Shown here: in pieces, positions 10,695 to 21,324 of the stretch
How the letters are laid out: each line of letters starts with the position of its first letter
Position numbering within the stretch: position 1 is the stretch's first letter
NCBI GenBank assembly: GCA_013407085.1
Contig: JACCGJ010001801.1
Coordinates: 62,001 to 126,000, forward strand
Source: Atriophallophorus winterbourni
Taxonomy: Eukaryota > Platyhelminthes > Trematoda > Plagiorchiida > Microphallidae
Direction of reading: 5' to 3'
Length of the DNA stretch: 64,000 nt
The notes under the pieces: generated by a model
The model's database searches: none
The model's input: only the letters and a program-made list of their open reading frames with translations
Told to the model about the DNA's origin: nothing
Position numbers and translations under genes: made by a program

Positions 10695-11280
10695 TAAGTT
10701 ACAGTGGACCATCGTTAGAATCTATACTGATGTGTAAGACTATCGATTTTTCGTTACATTATCGGAATCAATGGTCTTCTAATCGACCTACAGTGATAAA
10801 TTTAAAAGCGATTTAAGGTCGAGGTACTCTTTATCATATTACTCCGAATGAGAAATATAATTTTACTAAGAATTCTGCCGTATGTCAGTAAAAGATATCA
10901 TCCTTCATCGATCGTTCTGGATATGTCAGTTTGCGTAATGTGGTACAAAATATATGTTTGCAAGTTGTTAAAATAGAAATTTGAAAAATTCAATAATTAC
11001 AGGAAAAATCTTTAAGAGTTTGATTATTAACCAAATAAGATATTATAGGGAATCATATACACAAAATTATTGATGTAGCGACGATACATACACACGCTAA
11101 AATAAAGATACAAATTTACACGGAAGCCAAGCACTAGCTTGAAATTACAGAGATACCGATCTGAAGGACGCGATTGATCCTACATCATTAAACAAAAATA
11201 AAGAAATCAAACAAAGTAACAGGACATTATTGAATAATGGACTATAAACTATGATTTTTCAGATAGAAATACTTCATCCC
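10695..11280. other. AT-rich interval, nothing recognised
   Basis: No open frame above 60 codons and no repeat shared with the rest of the window. It separates two 5'-truncated CR1-like copies on opposite strands. Confidence 0.5.
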
Positions 11281-11284
11281 ATAT

Positions 11285-12010
11285 TTCATCCTATTGTAAA
11301 AAGCGATAGTGAGACCTCATCTCGAGTATTGCGTTCAAACCTGGTCTCCTTACTTGGAAAAGGACATTGCCACGCTTGAAGGTGTTCAGCGCCTAGCTAC
11401 TCGTATGATTGAAGGGCAATCTGGGAAGTCGTATGAACAACGACTGTTGAGTCTAGATCTCTTCTCGCTAAAAAGATGGCGACTACGTTGGGATCTGATC
11501 GAGAACTTTAAAATCGTTAGAGGCATTAGTTCTATTGATCCGGCTGATATGTATGCTCTTGCGCCAGTGGTAGGTACTCGAGGCCATTCACTGAAACTGG
11601 CAAAGCAACATGTCAGGTCTAATGCACGTAAGCACTTCTTTAGCGAAAGGGTAGTGAATCATTGGAACTGTCTGCCCGAAGAGGTAGTTTGTTCTACATC
11701 AGTAACGTGCTTCAAAGATAGACTAGACTCGATCTGGCGCTCTGTGTTTCGCAATTTTTATCCCTAATTTTATAGTTGTTCTTCAATTTGTCGTTGGAAC
11801 GCACTAATGTCTCTCCTCACCTATTGGGTAAGGGAGTTTTTCTGTTGCATCCCAGCCAAAGTCATACCAGAAGAATATTGAACCTACTATTCGAAGTGGT
11901 GGACGCTCTTTTGGCTTACCACCGGAAGTATTCTGGACGCTCGATTGGCGACTCTGCCACTTATCGTCCTGTGCTAACTGAACTGAACTGAACTGAACTG
12001 AACTGAACTT
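11285..12010 (+). mobile_element. CR1-like 3' end with (GAACT)n tail
   Basis: Open frame 11309-11767 encodes the last ~150 residues of a CR1-like pol: RPHLEYCVQTWSPYL, LATRMIEGQSGKSYEQR, TRGHSLKLAKQH and NHWNCLPEEV. About 240 bp of 3' UTR follow, with DNA words (CTGGACGCTCGATTGGC) shared with the 34.6 and 35.9 kb elements, then five ACTGA units (11979-12008). It belongs to the same subfamily as the split element at 27.6-34.6 kb. Confidence 0.9.
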
Positions 12011-12139
12011 CCGCACAACTGAAAAATACAATATAATTACACGATCTTCATGTTTCTTTTAAATTACATCTCACACATTTTCTGTTTTACGTCGACTTTT
12101 CCGTATTATTCTCCTTTTTATTCTTTTGCTTCTCTCTGT

Positions 12140-12270
12140 CAGTATTAGTATCAGTATCAGTATCACAGGGCGATAGTCGACCAAGTCAAAACGAATGCCC
12201 AGATTCTTTCGGAGGTGTGCTTGAAAACACCCACCACTACCAGGATTGATTCATAAGTAACACAGGCGTG
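12140..12270 (-). repeat. short interspersed repeat B with (CAGTAT)n end
   Basis: The segment containing GTCGACCAAGTCAAAACGA and CCCAGATTCTTTCGGAGG recurs at 14520-14690 with few changes. More diverged relatives lie at 13090-13230 and, inverted, at 37060-37160. One end runs into CAGTAT repeats, as expected for a tail, so the element is read on the minus strand here. Confidence 0.7.
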
Positions 12271-12339
12271 TGTAACAGTGAATGGAAGATGAGAGATGTC
12301 TCATCACCGAAAGGTGAGAGAGTTATGCATGTTGCATGT

Positions 12340-12970
12340 TCAATAGAATGAAAAGACGATGGACAGCAGTTTATTTCCATAAATACGAAAAAATGAAAAA
12401 GAAACTCTTTTTTGTGTTTCAAAATGTTTTTCGAATATTTTTGTGTTTTTTATCATAAATATGGAGGGATTTAGTCTTAAGGATAATGCTCCGGGGAGAG
12501 CACCTGCCACCGTTCGTCCAGCCCATGTTTGAACGCAATTACTGAAGTTGCCATGATTAGTTCTGCGGGAAGTGAGTTCCACGCGTTCACTATAAGGATG
12601 CTAAAGAAGTGCGTTCTGGATTGGAGCCTGGTGTGCTGTTTACTTAGCTTAAGACTGTGCCCTCGTGTACCAACCAAAAGAGAGAACCGAAAGAAGTCAT
12701 CGAATTTGAGACAACTTAATCCTTTGAAACACTTAAAGGTCTCGGTAAGATCCCCCTAAGTTGCCTCCTCCTAAGTGAGAAAAGTCCTAGTGTTAATAGA
12801 CGATTTTCATAATTGGTGTATGCTAACCCCTCGATCATGCGAGTGGCCAGCTACTGTACCTTTTCTAGTTGCACGATATCTTTCTGGTAATACGGCTTCC
12901 AAGCCTGGATACAGCATTCTAAATGTGGCCTTGTAGAGGGGCAATAGCACCTTAGCTTTTCTGCAAGTGA
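12340..12970 (-). mobile_element. CR1-like 3' fragment
   Basis: Minus-strand 12677-12477 encodes GTRGHSLKLSKQHTR, FSILIVNAWNSLPAEL and FKHGLDERW. Upstream to about 12970 the frame shows RPHLECCIQAWKPYYQKD and LATRMIEG with frameshifts. Only the C-terminal domain remains. Confidence 0.82.
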
Positions 12971-13089
12971 GGGCTGAACGAATTTCGAATTTAATTTTTC
13001 TTTTCTATATTCCTTTCATGCTCTTTTAAATTTCAAATATATATTTATTTTCGCTTAATTTGTGCAAAACTTTCGCTGCATATGAAATT

Positions 13090-13425
13090 TTGTCAGTCAG
13101 TGTCAGTATGAGTGTTAGTAGTTCAAGTTCAAGTTAAACAGTGCTAAAGGTGGCTAAAATCCAATCACACGCCCAGATTTTCTTCGACGGTATGCGGTTG
13201 AGCACCCGGCACTTGGATATTGAGTATACAGGTCGTACGTTTCACACATTCTTCTTTCCTGATTTCTGGAAAGTAAGGTAGGGGTTCTCTTCACCGGCAC
13301 GGTTAGAGGTAATCTTTTCAGGAAACAATGCAATAATATGCGTGAACAGTGTATGGTTTGAGAAATATTTAGTCTAGTCGAGGCAAAGTGAGTCACAGTT
13401 ATAGACTGCATGTGGGCTAAGATTC
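13090..13425 (-). repeat. diverged repeat B followed by a SINE-like repeat A fragment
   Basis: 13090-13230 shows the CAGTGTCAGTATGAGTG tail and a degenerate CCCAGATTTTCTTCGACGG block of repeat B. 13378-13425 shows the GACTGCATGTGGGCTAAGAT segment of repeat A in reverse orientation. The stretch between them is unassigned. Confidence 0.5.
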
Positions 13426-14090
13426 AATTCAATTTATTGGTCTAAAAAGCACATAGCTTTACAAAAACCACAGAATAATATGCGAATTACAAATAACATA
13501 GGTAGTAAAACGGGGTTTGTTTGCCTACTGATTAGTTCAGGAATCACGTAAAAATACATAGAGCAGAAATTGTTTTCAACCGGTTTGATAGGGTAAATAT
13601 GTATAGTTTACTTGGATGCATTGGTTCAAAGCTTTATGATGCAGAATATATTGTTTCAATGTTTGGATTGGTCGACATGAAGTTGTCCAAGTTCGATTTG
13701 AATATATCCAAGTTGGGTGAATGTGCAACGTTACGGGGTAGGGAGTTCCAAGTAAAACATACACGTACAGAATAAAAATACCTTCGACAGTTCAGCCTCG
13801 AGTCGGGAATAAGTACTGTATAGTTATGACTCCGGCTTGTTCGTGGTGGTAGTCGTGTGAATAGTTGATTCAGGGGATGGTTGTGGGTATGCAGTATATT
13901 GAACATAAGAATCAAGTCGCCTCTAAGACGGCGGTAGCGAGAGTCGAAGAGATTGAGGCTTGTAATCCGATCTTCGTATTGTTTATGTTTTAAACCACGT
14001 ACGAGCTTGGTGGTCCGATGATATATTCTCTGCAAGAGGCTGATGTCCTTCTGTAGTCAGGCTGCCCAGGCCAGACATATATGATATAAA
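13424..14090 (-). mobile_element. CR1-like 3' fragment, second subfamily
   Basis: The 133-residue frame at 14035-13634 encodes a C-terminal domain with RRLRGDLILMFNIL, RRYFYSVRVCFTWNSLP and FKSNLDNF. The 3' UTR runs to a short ATTGA-type tail at 13424-13440. A related copy with the same 3' UTR lies at 50835-51990, and an isolated UTR piece at 56310-56430. Confidence 0.85.
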
Positions 14091-14149
14091 AAATCTAACC
14101 ATTTTATTTTTTAAATTGTTTTAGGAGATAATGTGTGGAAATTTGGTTG

Positions 14150-14500
14150 GCTATTTAGCGTTTGATTCCCTTTTTTTGCTCAACACATTTGGGAGGTTTA
14201 CTTACAATCTGGGAGCTTGTTCCAGAAGTTGACCACATGGTTGCTGAAAAAGTGCTCACGGGCCAGCAACCTGGGCCTACTCTTAAGAAGTTTCATTGAA
14301 TTACCTCTTGTAGATGCTTCAGGAGCAAGTTTGAGGAGTTTAGTAATATTATCACCAGTAAGACCCTTTAGAATCTTAAATACTTCTATTAGGCCGCCTC
14401 GTAACCGCCGTCACATGTCTGGCCCTCAACCATCCTAGTCACAAGGTGCTGGACCCTTTTGAGACATTCTACATCTTTTTTAAGTGCAGCTTAGGCACAT
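14150..14500 (-). mobile_element. CR1-like 3' fragment
   Basis: The minus strand reads LIEVFKILKGLTGDN, STRGNSMKLLKSRPR and FFSNHVVNFWNKLP through several frames. This resembles the 34.7-35.5 kb element. The plus-strand ORF 14217-14438 is its shadow. Confidence 0.75.
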
Positions 14501-14519
14501 TGAGTATCTCACTTAGAAT

Positions 14520-14690
14520 CTCCTGTTATAGTATCACTGGGCGATAGTCGACCAAGTCAAAACGAGTGCCCAGATTCTTTCGGAGGTGTGCTTGAAAACA
14601 GCCGCCACTACAAGGATTGATTCGTTGGGAGCACATGTGTAGTAGGGAGCACAGGCGTCGTAGGGAGCACAGATTCGAATTGATCTTCGG
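14520..14690 (-). repeat. short interspersed repeat B
   Basis: Near-identical over about 110 bp to 12160-12260, including GGGCGATAGTCGACCAAGTC. Its right end duplicates GGGAGCACA twice. Confidence 0.7.
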
Positions 14691-16500
14691 AGTTGACGTC
14701 AGACAATCAAAGCGCAAAATTATTAGTCCTTATTGTTATTTCTCTGTACGTATTTTGCTCATTTTCATCACTGTGCAATTATTTTATCTTGCACGGCTTG
14801 TTCAGAATCAATAATTGTTCCTTATGTTTTTTTACGCTGGATTATTATCACATGACTTCCTGTGTTTCGAGTTGACTGGATTTCTTCCGTCTTTGATAAC
14901 TGTGTGCTTGGATTATTGGAATACAAATCCACATTTTATCCATGAAGTCCAAATTTTTCATATCTTTTTTAGTATAAGGAGACAGTAGTAACCAGATTTG
15001 TCAAAACACCTGCTATATTTTTTAACTGAATATTATTATGAGCAGTAATTTTACCAATTTTAATGTTGTTTATCTTGATATCATACAGTCTGATCCAACA
15101 TAATTTGGTGAGATGTAATATTTTTTGCGCCAATAATTTTGAGTTTGTGGTCTATTTTGTGCAATTTCATTATCATGTACACTAACTCACAATCAGTCTC
15201 AAACAGAGTTTCCGAGTTTGGTGTAGCAGGCCATAGTCTCGGTTTGCTCAATTAGATGCCATTTTCGAGATACTACATTTTACTAGTCAAAAGACAATAT
15301 ACAGTTGCGTCGTTGAAATTTTACCACACACAGTCTCGTCTAATGTTTCAGATTTCATATAAAACAGACCGATTTCAAATCCTTATAAGTTATTGAAATT
15401 AGCACTGATTTTATGTACAATTTCGTCTGATGAACATAGAGTCCGCAAGCAGCTCACTTTTGTCGAACTACTCGACAACACACCCTTCACAGCTTTTTAG
15501 TGACATGATCTAATGATAGGGATAAACGCAAGTCTGCTCGTCCGTTTGAGAATTATTGTGGCAGCTGAGGTTGCCCAATGTCATTCGAGTAATCAGTTCA
15601 AAGACTGCTCTCTCGAGAAGCTTGCTACTATTGCTGACCAAGTGTATCGAAATCATAAACCAAACTCTACCACTATTCCAACATCCGAAAATATTTTTCT
15701 TCAGCACTAGAGTTTAAGTTTGCAGCATCTAACTCGAAACTCAAAAATAGAGTCAGATGAACCACAACAACACCCTACGTAATAAACTTCACCCGCCGTT
15801 CCTCAAATCGTAAGAACGATTCTAGACATTGCTTCTACCACCACCGTTCTTCTGAGCGCACCATCGGTGCAACGATTACTGCAAATTAAATACAATCTCT
15901 AATGATCAAGTTAAACAGATCAGTCGGCTGTACTGTCTCGCGAAATCTTCGGCAGTTAATTGTACGTCACTGAGTGCACAACGGGAAAGCGTTTTTTTGT
16001 AGACTAGGTCTCACCCATGAAGTCAAACGCGACTGCCAAACTGATTTGTTACTCCGGGATTCCAACGAAACAAAGATTGCAGTTAATGGTTTTCGTTCTC
16101 TTATGGTAAACTTTGGACCACTTTGAAGTTCCAGCAGTTTGTTCAACAATGCCGATTTCAAGATGCGTAATCTGGATATCATATAGACAAATCACATTAC
16201 ACGCTACTGTGCGTACTTATTTTTCGTCGCTCTGACAATTTTGATCATATCTTCGTTTCATCTGCACGGATGTATACCAATTAGAGAATTCCGAGTATCA
16301 CTCAACCATATCTATCGGATTTCATACTTCTTGATCGTGCAAGTCAACTTAGAGCAAAGTTACCAGTTTGACGGAAAAAGAACATTTTGTTCACGCGCAC
16401 AAAGTTTTTCCCAGCACCAGCTATCCTACGGATTTTGCAATCACTGCAAATACCACATTGAACTACAAGTTTCGATACCTTATTCAGTATTCTATCTTCT
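14690..16500. other. interval without recognised features
   Basis: ORFs on both strands (15513-15710, 15967-16182, 16241-16534) are short and lack motifs. The right end may be the 5' UTR of the CR1-like element that starts at about 16.5 kb. Confidence 0.4.
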
Positions 16501-18357
16501 GTGGTCCACGAATTATGGCGGATTAACTGTCTAATGCCGAAATCTCGCCAACGAACACACTCAAATCACTCAACGGACAAAACACCCAGTATCGATCAGC
16601 TGGCGAGCCCTATGCAACCCACAAACATGTGCAGGCGTGTCACGAGATCCACTGCCGCGGAAAATATCGATCCAGCTGTGACGGTGGGAAGTATTCAGGC
16701 GACGGCGAAACTGAATCGTGGTGACCTCTGCATAACGTGTTTAAATCCGGTAAGCGTTGATACTGTTTTAGTTAAATGTGTTTTCTGCGGGTTTCACCAA
16801 CACGTGTCATGTGACGAGACTTTAACTAATGAGGGTGTAAGGCTAGTGAACGATAATGACTATCCATCTGTCTGTTATTTCTGTCATGCCTGTAGAAATT
16901 CAAATATAAATGGCCATCGCGAGAGTATACATTCAACTGTTGGAAAAGTGTCCAATACAATACAGAGTAGACTGTCCCAACTGGAAGAGGAGCTTGTACG
17001 AGTGGAAAATGCTGTTGAGCCATTGATCAAGCCTGAATCATGTACACTGAACAAACGAATACGCTCAACTTTACCACCACCGAACTAATCTCTGGAAAAG
17101 ATTAAATCGTTGCATCACAGCACCCAGCAGATTGTTAAAAACGTCTTAAAGCCGAACCCGTTCACATCGAAGTCCCCATTAGCGAAAGTTGCCTCGAAAG
17201 GAATTTCTCTTAGTGTTATCTGCACATACGTGCCACAGTCGACTCAGACGTTATTGTCGAATAGACACCATAATGATTTGGCTGAATGGTTGAAACTGTG
17301 CACTCGCATGAATCTCAAAGCGATCCACCCGGTTTCGTTGATTCGCTTGAGTCGTTCTCCCAAAGCGCTGCACCAAGATAAGCCGCGGTTGCTCGAGGTA
17401 GTAGTGCAAAATAAGAAGGATTTTTAAAATGTACTTCTGTCGACATACTTGCTACGGGACGGCATGGAAAATACATCTTGTGTATTTGTTGATGTGCCCT
17501 GGTCGGAGCGGACACAATCGCCACCGGAAGGTAACCAAAATAAAACAAACGATCACAACAAGCGCACCCTTATTCTCTTAAATGTCCCAGAAGATGCCAC
17601 CGGTTCAAATACAAAGTGTAAATCCAACAACGACCTACAAAAGTGGAGATTTAATAGTAATGCTATCCAAACCATCAATGTAACGGTTATCGATACGTTT
17701 CGAATCCCGAAGTCATCGAATTACGAAGGTAATGGTCCACGACCCATTAAACTGACACTTTTGACCACTTCTATGGTGAACACCGTACTTAACAACTTGA
17801 AACAGTATCCATACAAAGTTCCACGAGAGATCAAAATTATCAGTAAAAACCTGAAAACCGGCTCTATCGTGGAAGTTGCCGGACCCGTTGGTACTGAGCA
17901 CAGTGATGCCGGGACTCCTGCTCCAATAAACGGATGTCGACCGACTCTATCGGAGTCGGTGATGTAATATACCCATTAACACGAGACCCACCATCTTTGA
18001 CACGTACTCAACTCACCTGCTAAAGTACTCATCATCCAACACTTTTATCAAGATCTACTATCAAATGTTTATGCACCAACGTACAATGCTTGTTAAATAA
18101 GTTACCCGAACTAATCAAGCTTCGTTAAAAATATTCACCACCCCTGATAGCTGTAACGGAAACTTGGTTTATTCAGCAATTAGTTGAGGAAAAAATTCCC
18201 ATTCAAAACATGTATTATTTCATAGTACTCGAATGGATCGTGGAGGAGGAGGTGATGCTATTTACTATGATCAACAGATCAGAGAAATCACGGATAATGA
18301 TTTAATACTGGAAAATATAATAAATATTTTATTCTTGGAATTCGAAGGCATGCTAAG
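16501..18357 (+). mobile_element. CR1-like element: ORF1 and start of endonuclease, split by a BEL/Pao insertion
   Basis: This is the 5' part of an autonomous-type CR1-like element. ORF1 (16534 to about 17967) is read in three pieces. The endonuclease start follows at about 18060-18300 (LLNKLPELIKLR, IAVTETWF) with stops. At 18357 the sequence is cut by the LTR of the next element. RT sequence of compatible type reappears after it at 22500-22745, though a large part of pol is missing. Confidence 0.8.
16534..17088 (+). CDS. CR1-like ORF1 protein, zinc-finger part
   Basis: Open frame of 184 residues from ATG 16534. It has a PHD-like zinc-binding pattern: CITCLNPV, CVFCGFHQHVSC, then CYFCHAC about 35 residues later, that is C-x2-C...C-x2-C-x3-H...C-x2-C-x2-C. 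A Leu/Glu heptad stretch follows (RLSQLEEELVRVENAVEPL), suggesting coiled-coil assembly. CR1-family ORF1 proteins with such fingers bind nucleic acid and package the element RNA (family knowledge). The frame breaks at 17088 and continues at 17110-17427 and 17449-17967, where the RRM-like region with RTLILLNVPEDA and FRIPKSSNYEGNGPRPIKL lies. Confidence 0.65.
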   Translation: MPKSRQRTHSNHSTDKTPSIDQLASPMQPTNMCRRVTRSTAAENIDPAVTVGSIQATAKLNRGDLCITCLNPVSVDTVLVKCVFCGFHQHVSCDETLTNEGVRLVNDNDYPSVCYFCHACRNSNINGHRESIHSTVGKVSNTIQSRLSQLEEELVRVENAVEPLIKPESCTLNKRIRSTLPPPN

Positions 18358-18918
18358 TCTAAGGTTCAAAGTAGTTTGAAATTCTTCCTTTCCCTTTAAC
18401 ATTTCTTTTATTTTGAACCTAGTTACAAAACCTGAATTTTGTGAAATAGATTTTGCATGTGTTCAATTTTCCTACAGTATTTTGATATAAAACGTTTCTT
18501 TTTGTAATCATTTCTGTTATTGTAAATCTTTTCTGTACACGCCTTTGGTCAAATGTTTGTTTTAATTTATTGTTTCTGCCATTGTCGGTCATTGTTGCGG
18601 AATTTGGTTGCCATTTTGGGCTTCAGTATTTTGCTTGAATTTGGACGCTATTTTGAGTGTCATTTTTGATTGTCACAGAAAGTTTGGACGACATTTTGGT
18701 AAATCGATTCTTCTTATTTCTTTTGTTTGAATTGAATTTGATTCTGGAGTATTTGGCTCCATTGTTGCTGTGACGTTCCTATACAATTAAGGTTTGTATA
18801 GTTATTTTTGTTGTAATTGTTGTTAATTACAATACCGTAGAATATCCCAATCGTTGTTTTGAATTTATCGAAATAAGAAACGGGTGGACTACGCGTAACT
18901 CACGTCACAGACAATACA
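18358..18918 (+). repeat. 5' LTR of BEL/Pao element
   Basis: 561 bp, starting TCTAAGGTTCAAAG (the first bases probably mutated from TGTAAGG) and ending GACAATACA. Matches 21325-21898 almost throughout. Confidence 0.92.
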
Positions 18919-19072
18919 GTACTTAATTTGGGAGTACTCAACTTGGAATTTGATTCTTCTCGAACTTGGCGAGAAGTGCAGTTGAGGATTCGCGAATCGA
19001 TCCAGTTTACAATATTGGTGACGTCCCTTTTTATTTGTTTCCTTTTTTCCCCTTTGGATCCTTTTGTATAAA

Positions 19073-19966
19073 ATGCCTAGAGTTGCTTCTAAGGTAGCAT
19101 TGACTGAGTGCGATAAGCCAGAGGGCATAGATACAGCTTCCCAATGCGCATTGGATTTAGAGCAGCAGCTATCCCTAGCTAGATCCACGATAGAGCGCTT
19201 GGAAAGGGAAAAGAGAGAACTAGAGGAGAATAATTTGATAGCTGGCAAGAGCAGCAGGCCAGAACGAAGCGGGACGACAACAGCCGAATTGCAGCCCTCA
19301 ATGAATATCAGCCTCGGACTACCCAAGGTTGAATTATCATACTTTGATGGTAATCCAATTGACTATTGGAAATTTATGAGGCAATTTGAATGCTACATTG
19401 AATCGCGACTTACGGACCCGGCACAAAGATTATTATATCTGATGTTTTATTGCCGTGATAAGGCTCGTAAAGCTATTGATGCCTGCGTCATGCTGCAACC
19501 CACTGAGGGTTATATGAGAGCAAAAACCATACTGCGAGATTTGTTCGGTTTACCGCATGTCATTGCTCGGTCTACACTGGATGAATTGTTCGGAGAAGCC
19601 AGAACGCTTTCAGAGAAGGTAGATGGTTTATCTGAATTGGCAATAAAGATGGAAAATTGCCAAATTATGCTGACACAAATGAAGTGCGAGGCCGACTTGA
19701 ATTCAGTCAACACTTTGGAAGGTGTTGTAAGGTGCTTACCTCTAGCCTTACAGCAGCAGTGGGCCGATGCTGCCGACGCGATTACGGCTGACGGTTCGGA
19801 TGTAAACTTTGAACGACTTTCCGAGTTTGTTTCTCGTAAGGAAGAGTTGATAGAAGTCGATTTGGACAGCTTTGTCGCCCTGACACGACGCAGATTTCAG
19901 CAGCCCATGCTTCAAATGTTTGCAATCGAAGGAATGTCAATGCTTCCCTTGTTGGCAGTTCCATAA
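19073..19966 (+). CDS. BEL/Pao Gag (DUF1759)
   Basis: 297 residues from ATG 19073. Residues ~25-60 form a Leu/Glu-rich coiled coil (LEQQLSLARSTIERLEREKR). The DUF1759 core follows: LPKVELSYFDGNPIDYWKF, LLYLMFYCRDKARKAID and a GYMRAKTILRDLFG block. It is the capsid-forming part of the element. The last ~20 residues before the stop at 19966 look shifted out of frame: the zinc-knuckle frame is open just upstream (SINSLECCNCKGSH), so a frameshift near 19890-19920, programmed or mutational, joins Gag to the next frame. Confidence 0.88.
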   Translation: MPRVASKVALTECDKPEGIDTASQCALDLEQQLSLARSTIERLEREKRELEENNLIAGKSSRPERSGTTTAELQPSMNISLGLPKVELSYFDGNPIDYWKFMRQFECYIESRLTDPAQRLLYLMFYCRDKARKAIDACVMLQPTEGYMRAKTILRDLFGLPHVIARSTLDELFGEARTLSEKVDGLSELAIKMENCQIMLTQMKCEADLNSVNTLEGVVRCLPLALQQQWADAADAITADGSDVNFERLSEFVSRKEELIEVDLDSFVALTRRRFQQPMLQMFAIEGMSMLPLLAVP

Positions 19967-19971
19967 ACAGC

Positions 19972-21057
19972 TTGGAATGCTGTAATTGCAAGGGATCGCA
20001 CAAATTACAACAGTGCATCGAATTTAAGAATCTCGACGTAAAGAGTCGTTGGGATCTGGCCAAACGGGAATCGGCTTGTTTCCTATGCCTTCGGCAGTTC
20101 CATAGGTCTGCCAATTGTATGAGTGGATTTCGATGCACTGCAGAGAATTGTGGCGGTCGGCACCACACGCTCCTGCATAACGATCAACCGGTAAGAAATC
20201 CGCCGGCAAACATCAATTGCAGTCACGCGGCATTAAGTGCCAGGGTATGTTTAGGATCCGTGCCTGTCAAGATCGAAACGTCGTCCGGACTTATTGACGC
20301 AGTAGCGCTCCTGGATGGTGGTTCAGATGCCACCTTAATTCTTAGTGAATTCGTTAAAAAATACAATATGCCGAAGTGCCCTGCTCAGGTGTCGCTTACA
20401 ACTTTGGGCCATCAACGGGTAATGAACTGCTCCCGTCTGAACTTAAATATTCTTTCTGCAGATGGTGGAGAAGTCATTCAGGTTTCGAATGCTTACACCG
20501 TAGAAACCTTGCCGCATGTGTCCCAATCGTCAACTAGCGCTCTGCGTGAACGTTATGATTATTTAAAGGGCGTTGAATTATTTGGCGTTCATGATCAGCC
20601 GGTGACAGTGCTGATTGGTTGTGACGTTCCTGAAGCACACTGGGCGTTAGAACAGCGGCTCGGTGGAAGAGGCCGTCCGTTCGCAACGAAGACATTGCTG
20701 GGTTGGATATTGCAGGGGCCTGCGTGTGAAACGTCTGAGGATATTGACCTTTGTGTTGTCGGTTGTGATCAGGAAGCTGAGTTACCTGACACTGAATTAG
20801 CTCAGTCGGAAATTGTGACTGAATTTCCCGACACTAATTCGGATCAGATGGAGACTAAGCCTGGCTCACCTGACACCAAATCAGCCAAAATGAATAGTAG
20901 GCCTGGTTCACATGACAGTGAATCAGCCGAAGTGGGGGCGACAGATGGTCGGCGTGACAATTCATATGATTGGCGCAAGACGTTCGGTTGTGTTGTGTAC
21001 CTGATGAGCCATTTGTGTTTCGGACACCGGATACACTTATTTCAATTTGCAGATTAG
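19972..21057 (+). CDS. BEL/Pao zinc knuckles and aspartic protease (DUF1758), pol remainder deleted
   Basis: The frame opens with Cys/His knuckles (CCNCKGSHKLQQC, ACFLCLRQFHRSANC, CTAENCGGRHHTLLH), typical of BEL/Pao Gag ends. The retropepsin-like domain carries VALLDGGSDATLI, where D-G-G stands at the usual D-S/T-G active-site triad. The family block TVLIGCDVPEAHWALEQR follows. After TLLGWILQGP the sequence becomes an acidic low-complexity tail with repeated SPDT/ELPDT-type motifs and stops at 21057, without any RT. Protease activity is uncertain because of the DGG triad. Confidence 0.85.
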   Translation: MECCNCKGSHKLQQCIEFKNLDVKSRWDLAKRESACFLCLRQFHRSANCMSGFRCTAENCGGRHHTLLHNDQPVRNPPANINCSHAALSARVCLGSVPVKIETSSGLIDAVALLDGGSDATLILSEFVKKYNMPKCPAQVSLTTLGHQRVMNCSRLNLNILSADGGEVIQVSNAYTVETLPHVSQSSTSALRERYDYLKGVELFGVHDQPVTVLIGCDVPEAHWALEQRLGGRGRPFATKTLLGWILQGPACETSEDIDLCVVGCDQEAELPDTELAQSEIVTEFPDTNSDQMETKPGSPDTKSAKMNSRPGSHDSESAEVGATDGRRDNSYDWRKTFGCVVYLMSHLCFGHRIHLFQFAD

Positions 21058-21149
21058 AGTTGTTTAGATGGCGCAAGATGTCGCTATTTGAGGATGAAAT
21101 ACACAAGGCTCGTTCGGCTGGGAATGCACGCAAAAGCTTCTTGTAAGGA

Positions 21150-21324
21150 ACGTGGCAGAACCGGAGGACGTGGTTGGTCTTAGTCTGGCAAACTATTTCC
21201 CTATAAAAAGCCACATGTGTCCAATGATGGCAATGCGACGTGGCGTGTGTGACTCGCCACTAAATAAAGTCATTTGCTATTCTGGGTTTGTACAGTTAGG
21301 CCCTAGAAAGAATTTGGTCGGAGG
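21150..21324 (+). promoter_or_regulatory. TATA-bearing segment shared with a CR1-like 3' end
   Basis: GGAGGACGTGGTTGG, TCCCTATAAAAAGCCACA and TGTCCAAT occur here in the same order and spacing as at 34087-34155, inside the 3' region of the CR1-like element. It holds a TATA-like box and, 70 bp on, AAATAAAG. It may be a remnant of another LTR. Function not shown. Confidence 0.45.

Noticed and set aside
18889..19326. 145-codon minus-strand frame
   Set aside because: It lies antisense to the BEL/Pao Gag start and has no motifs.
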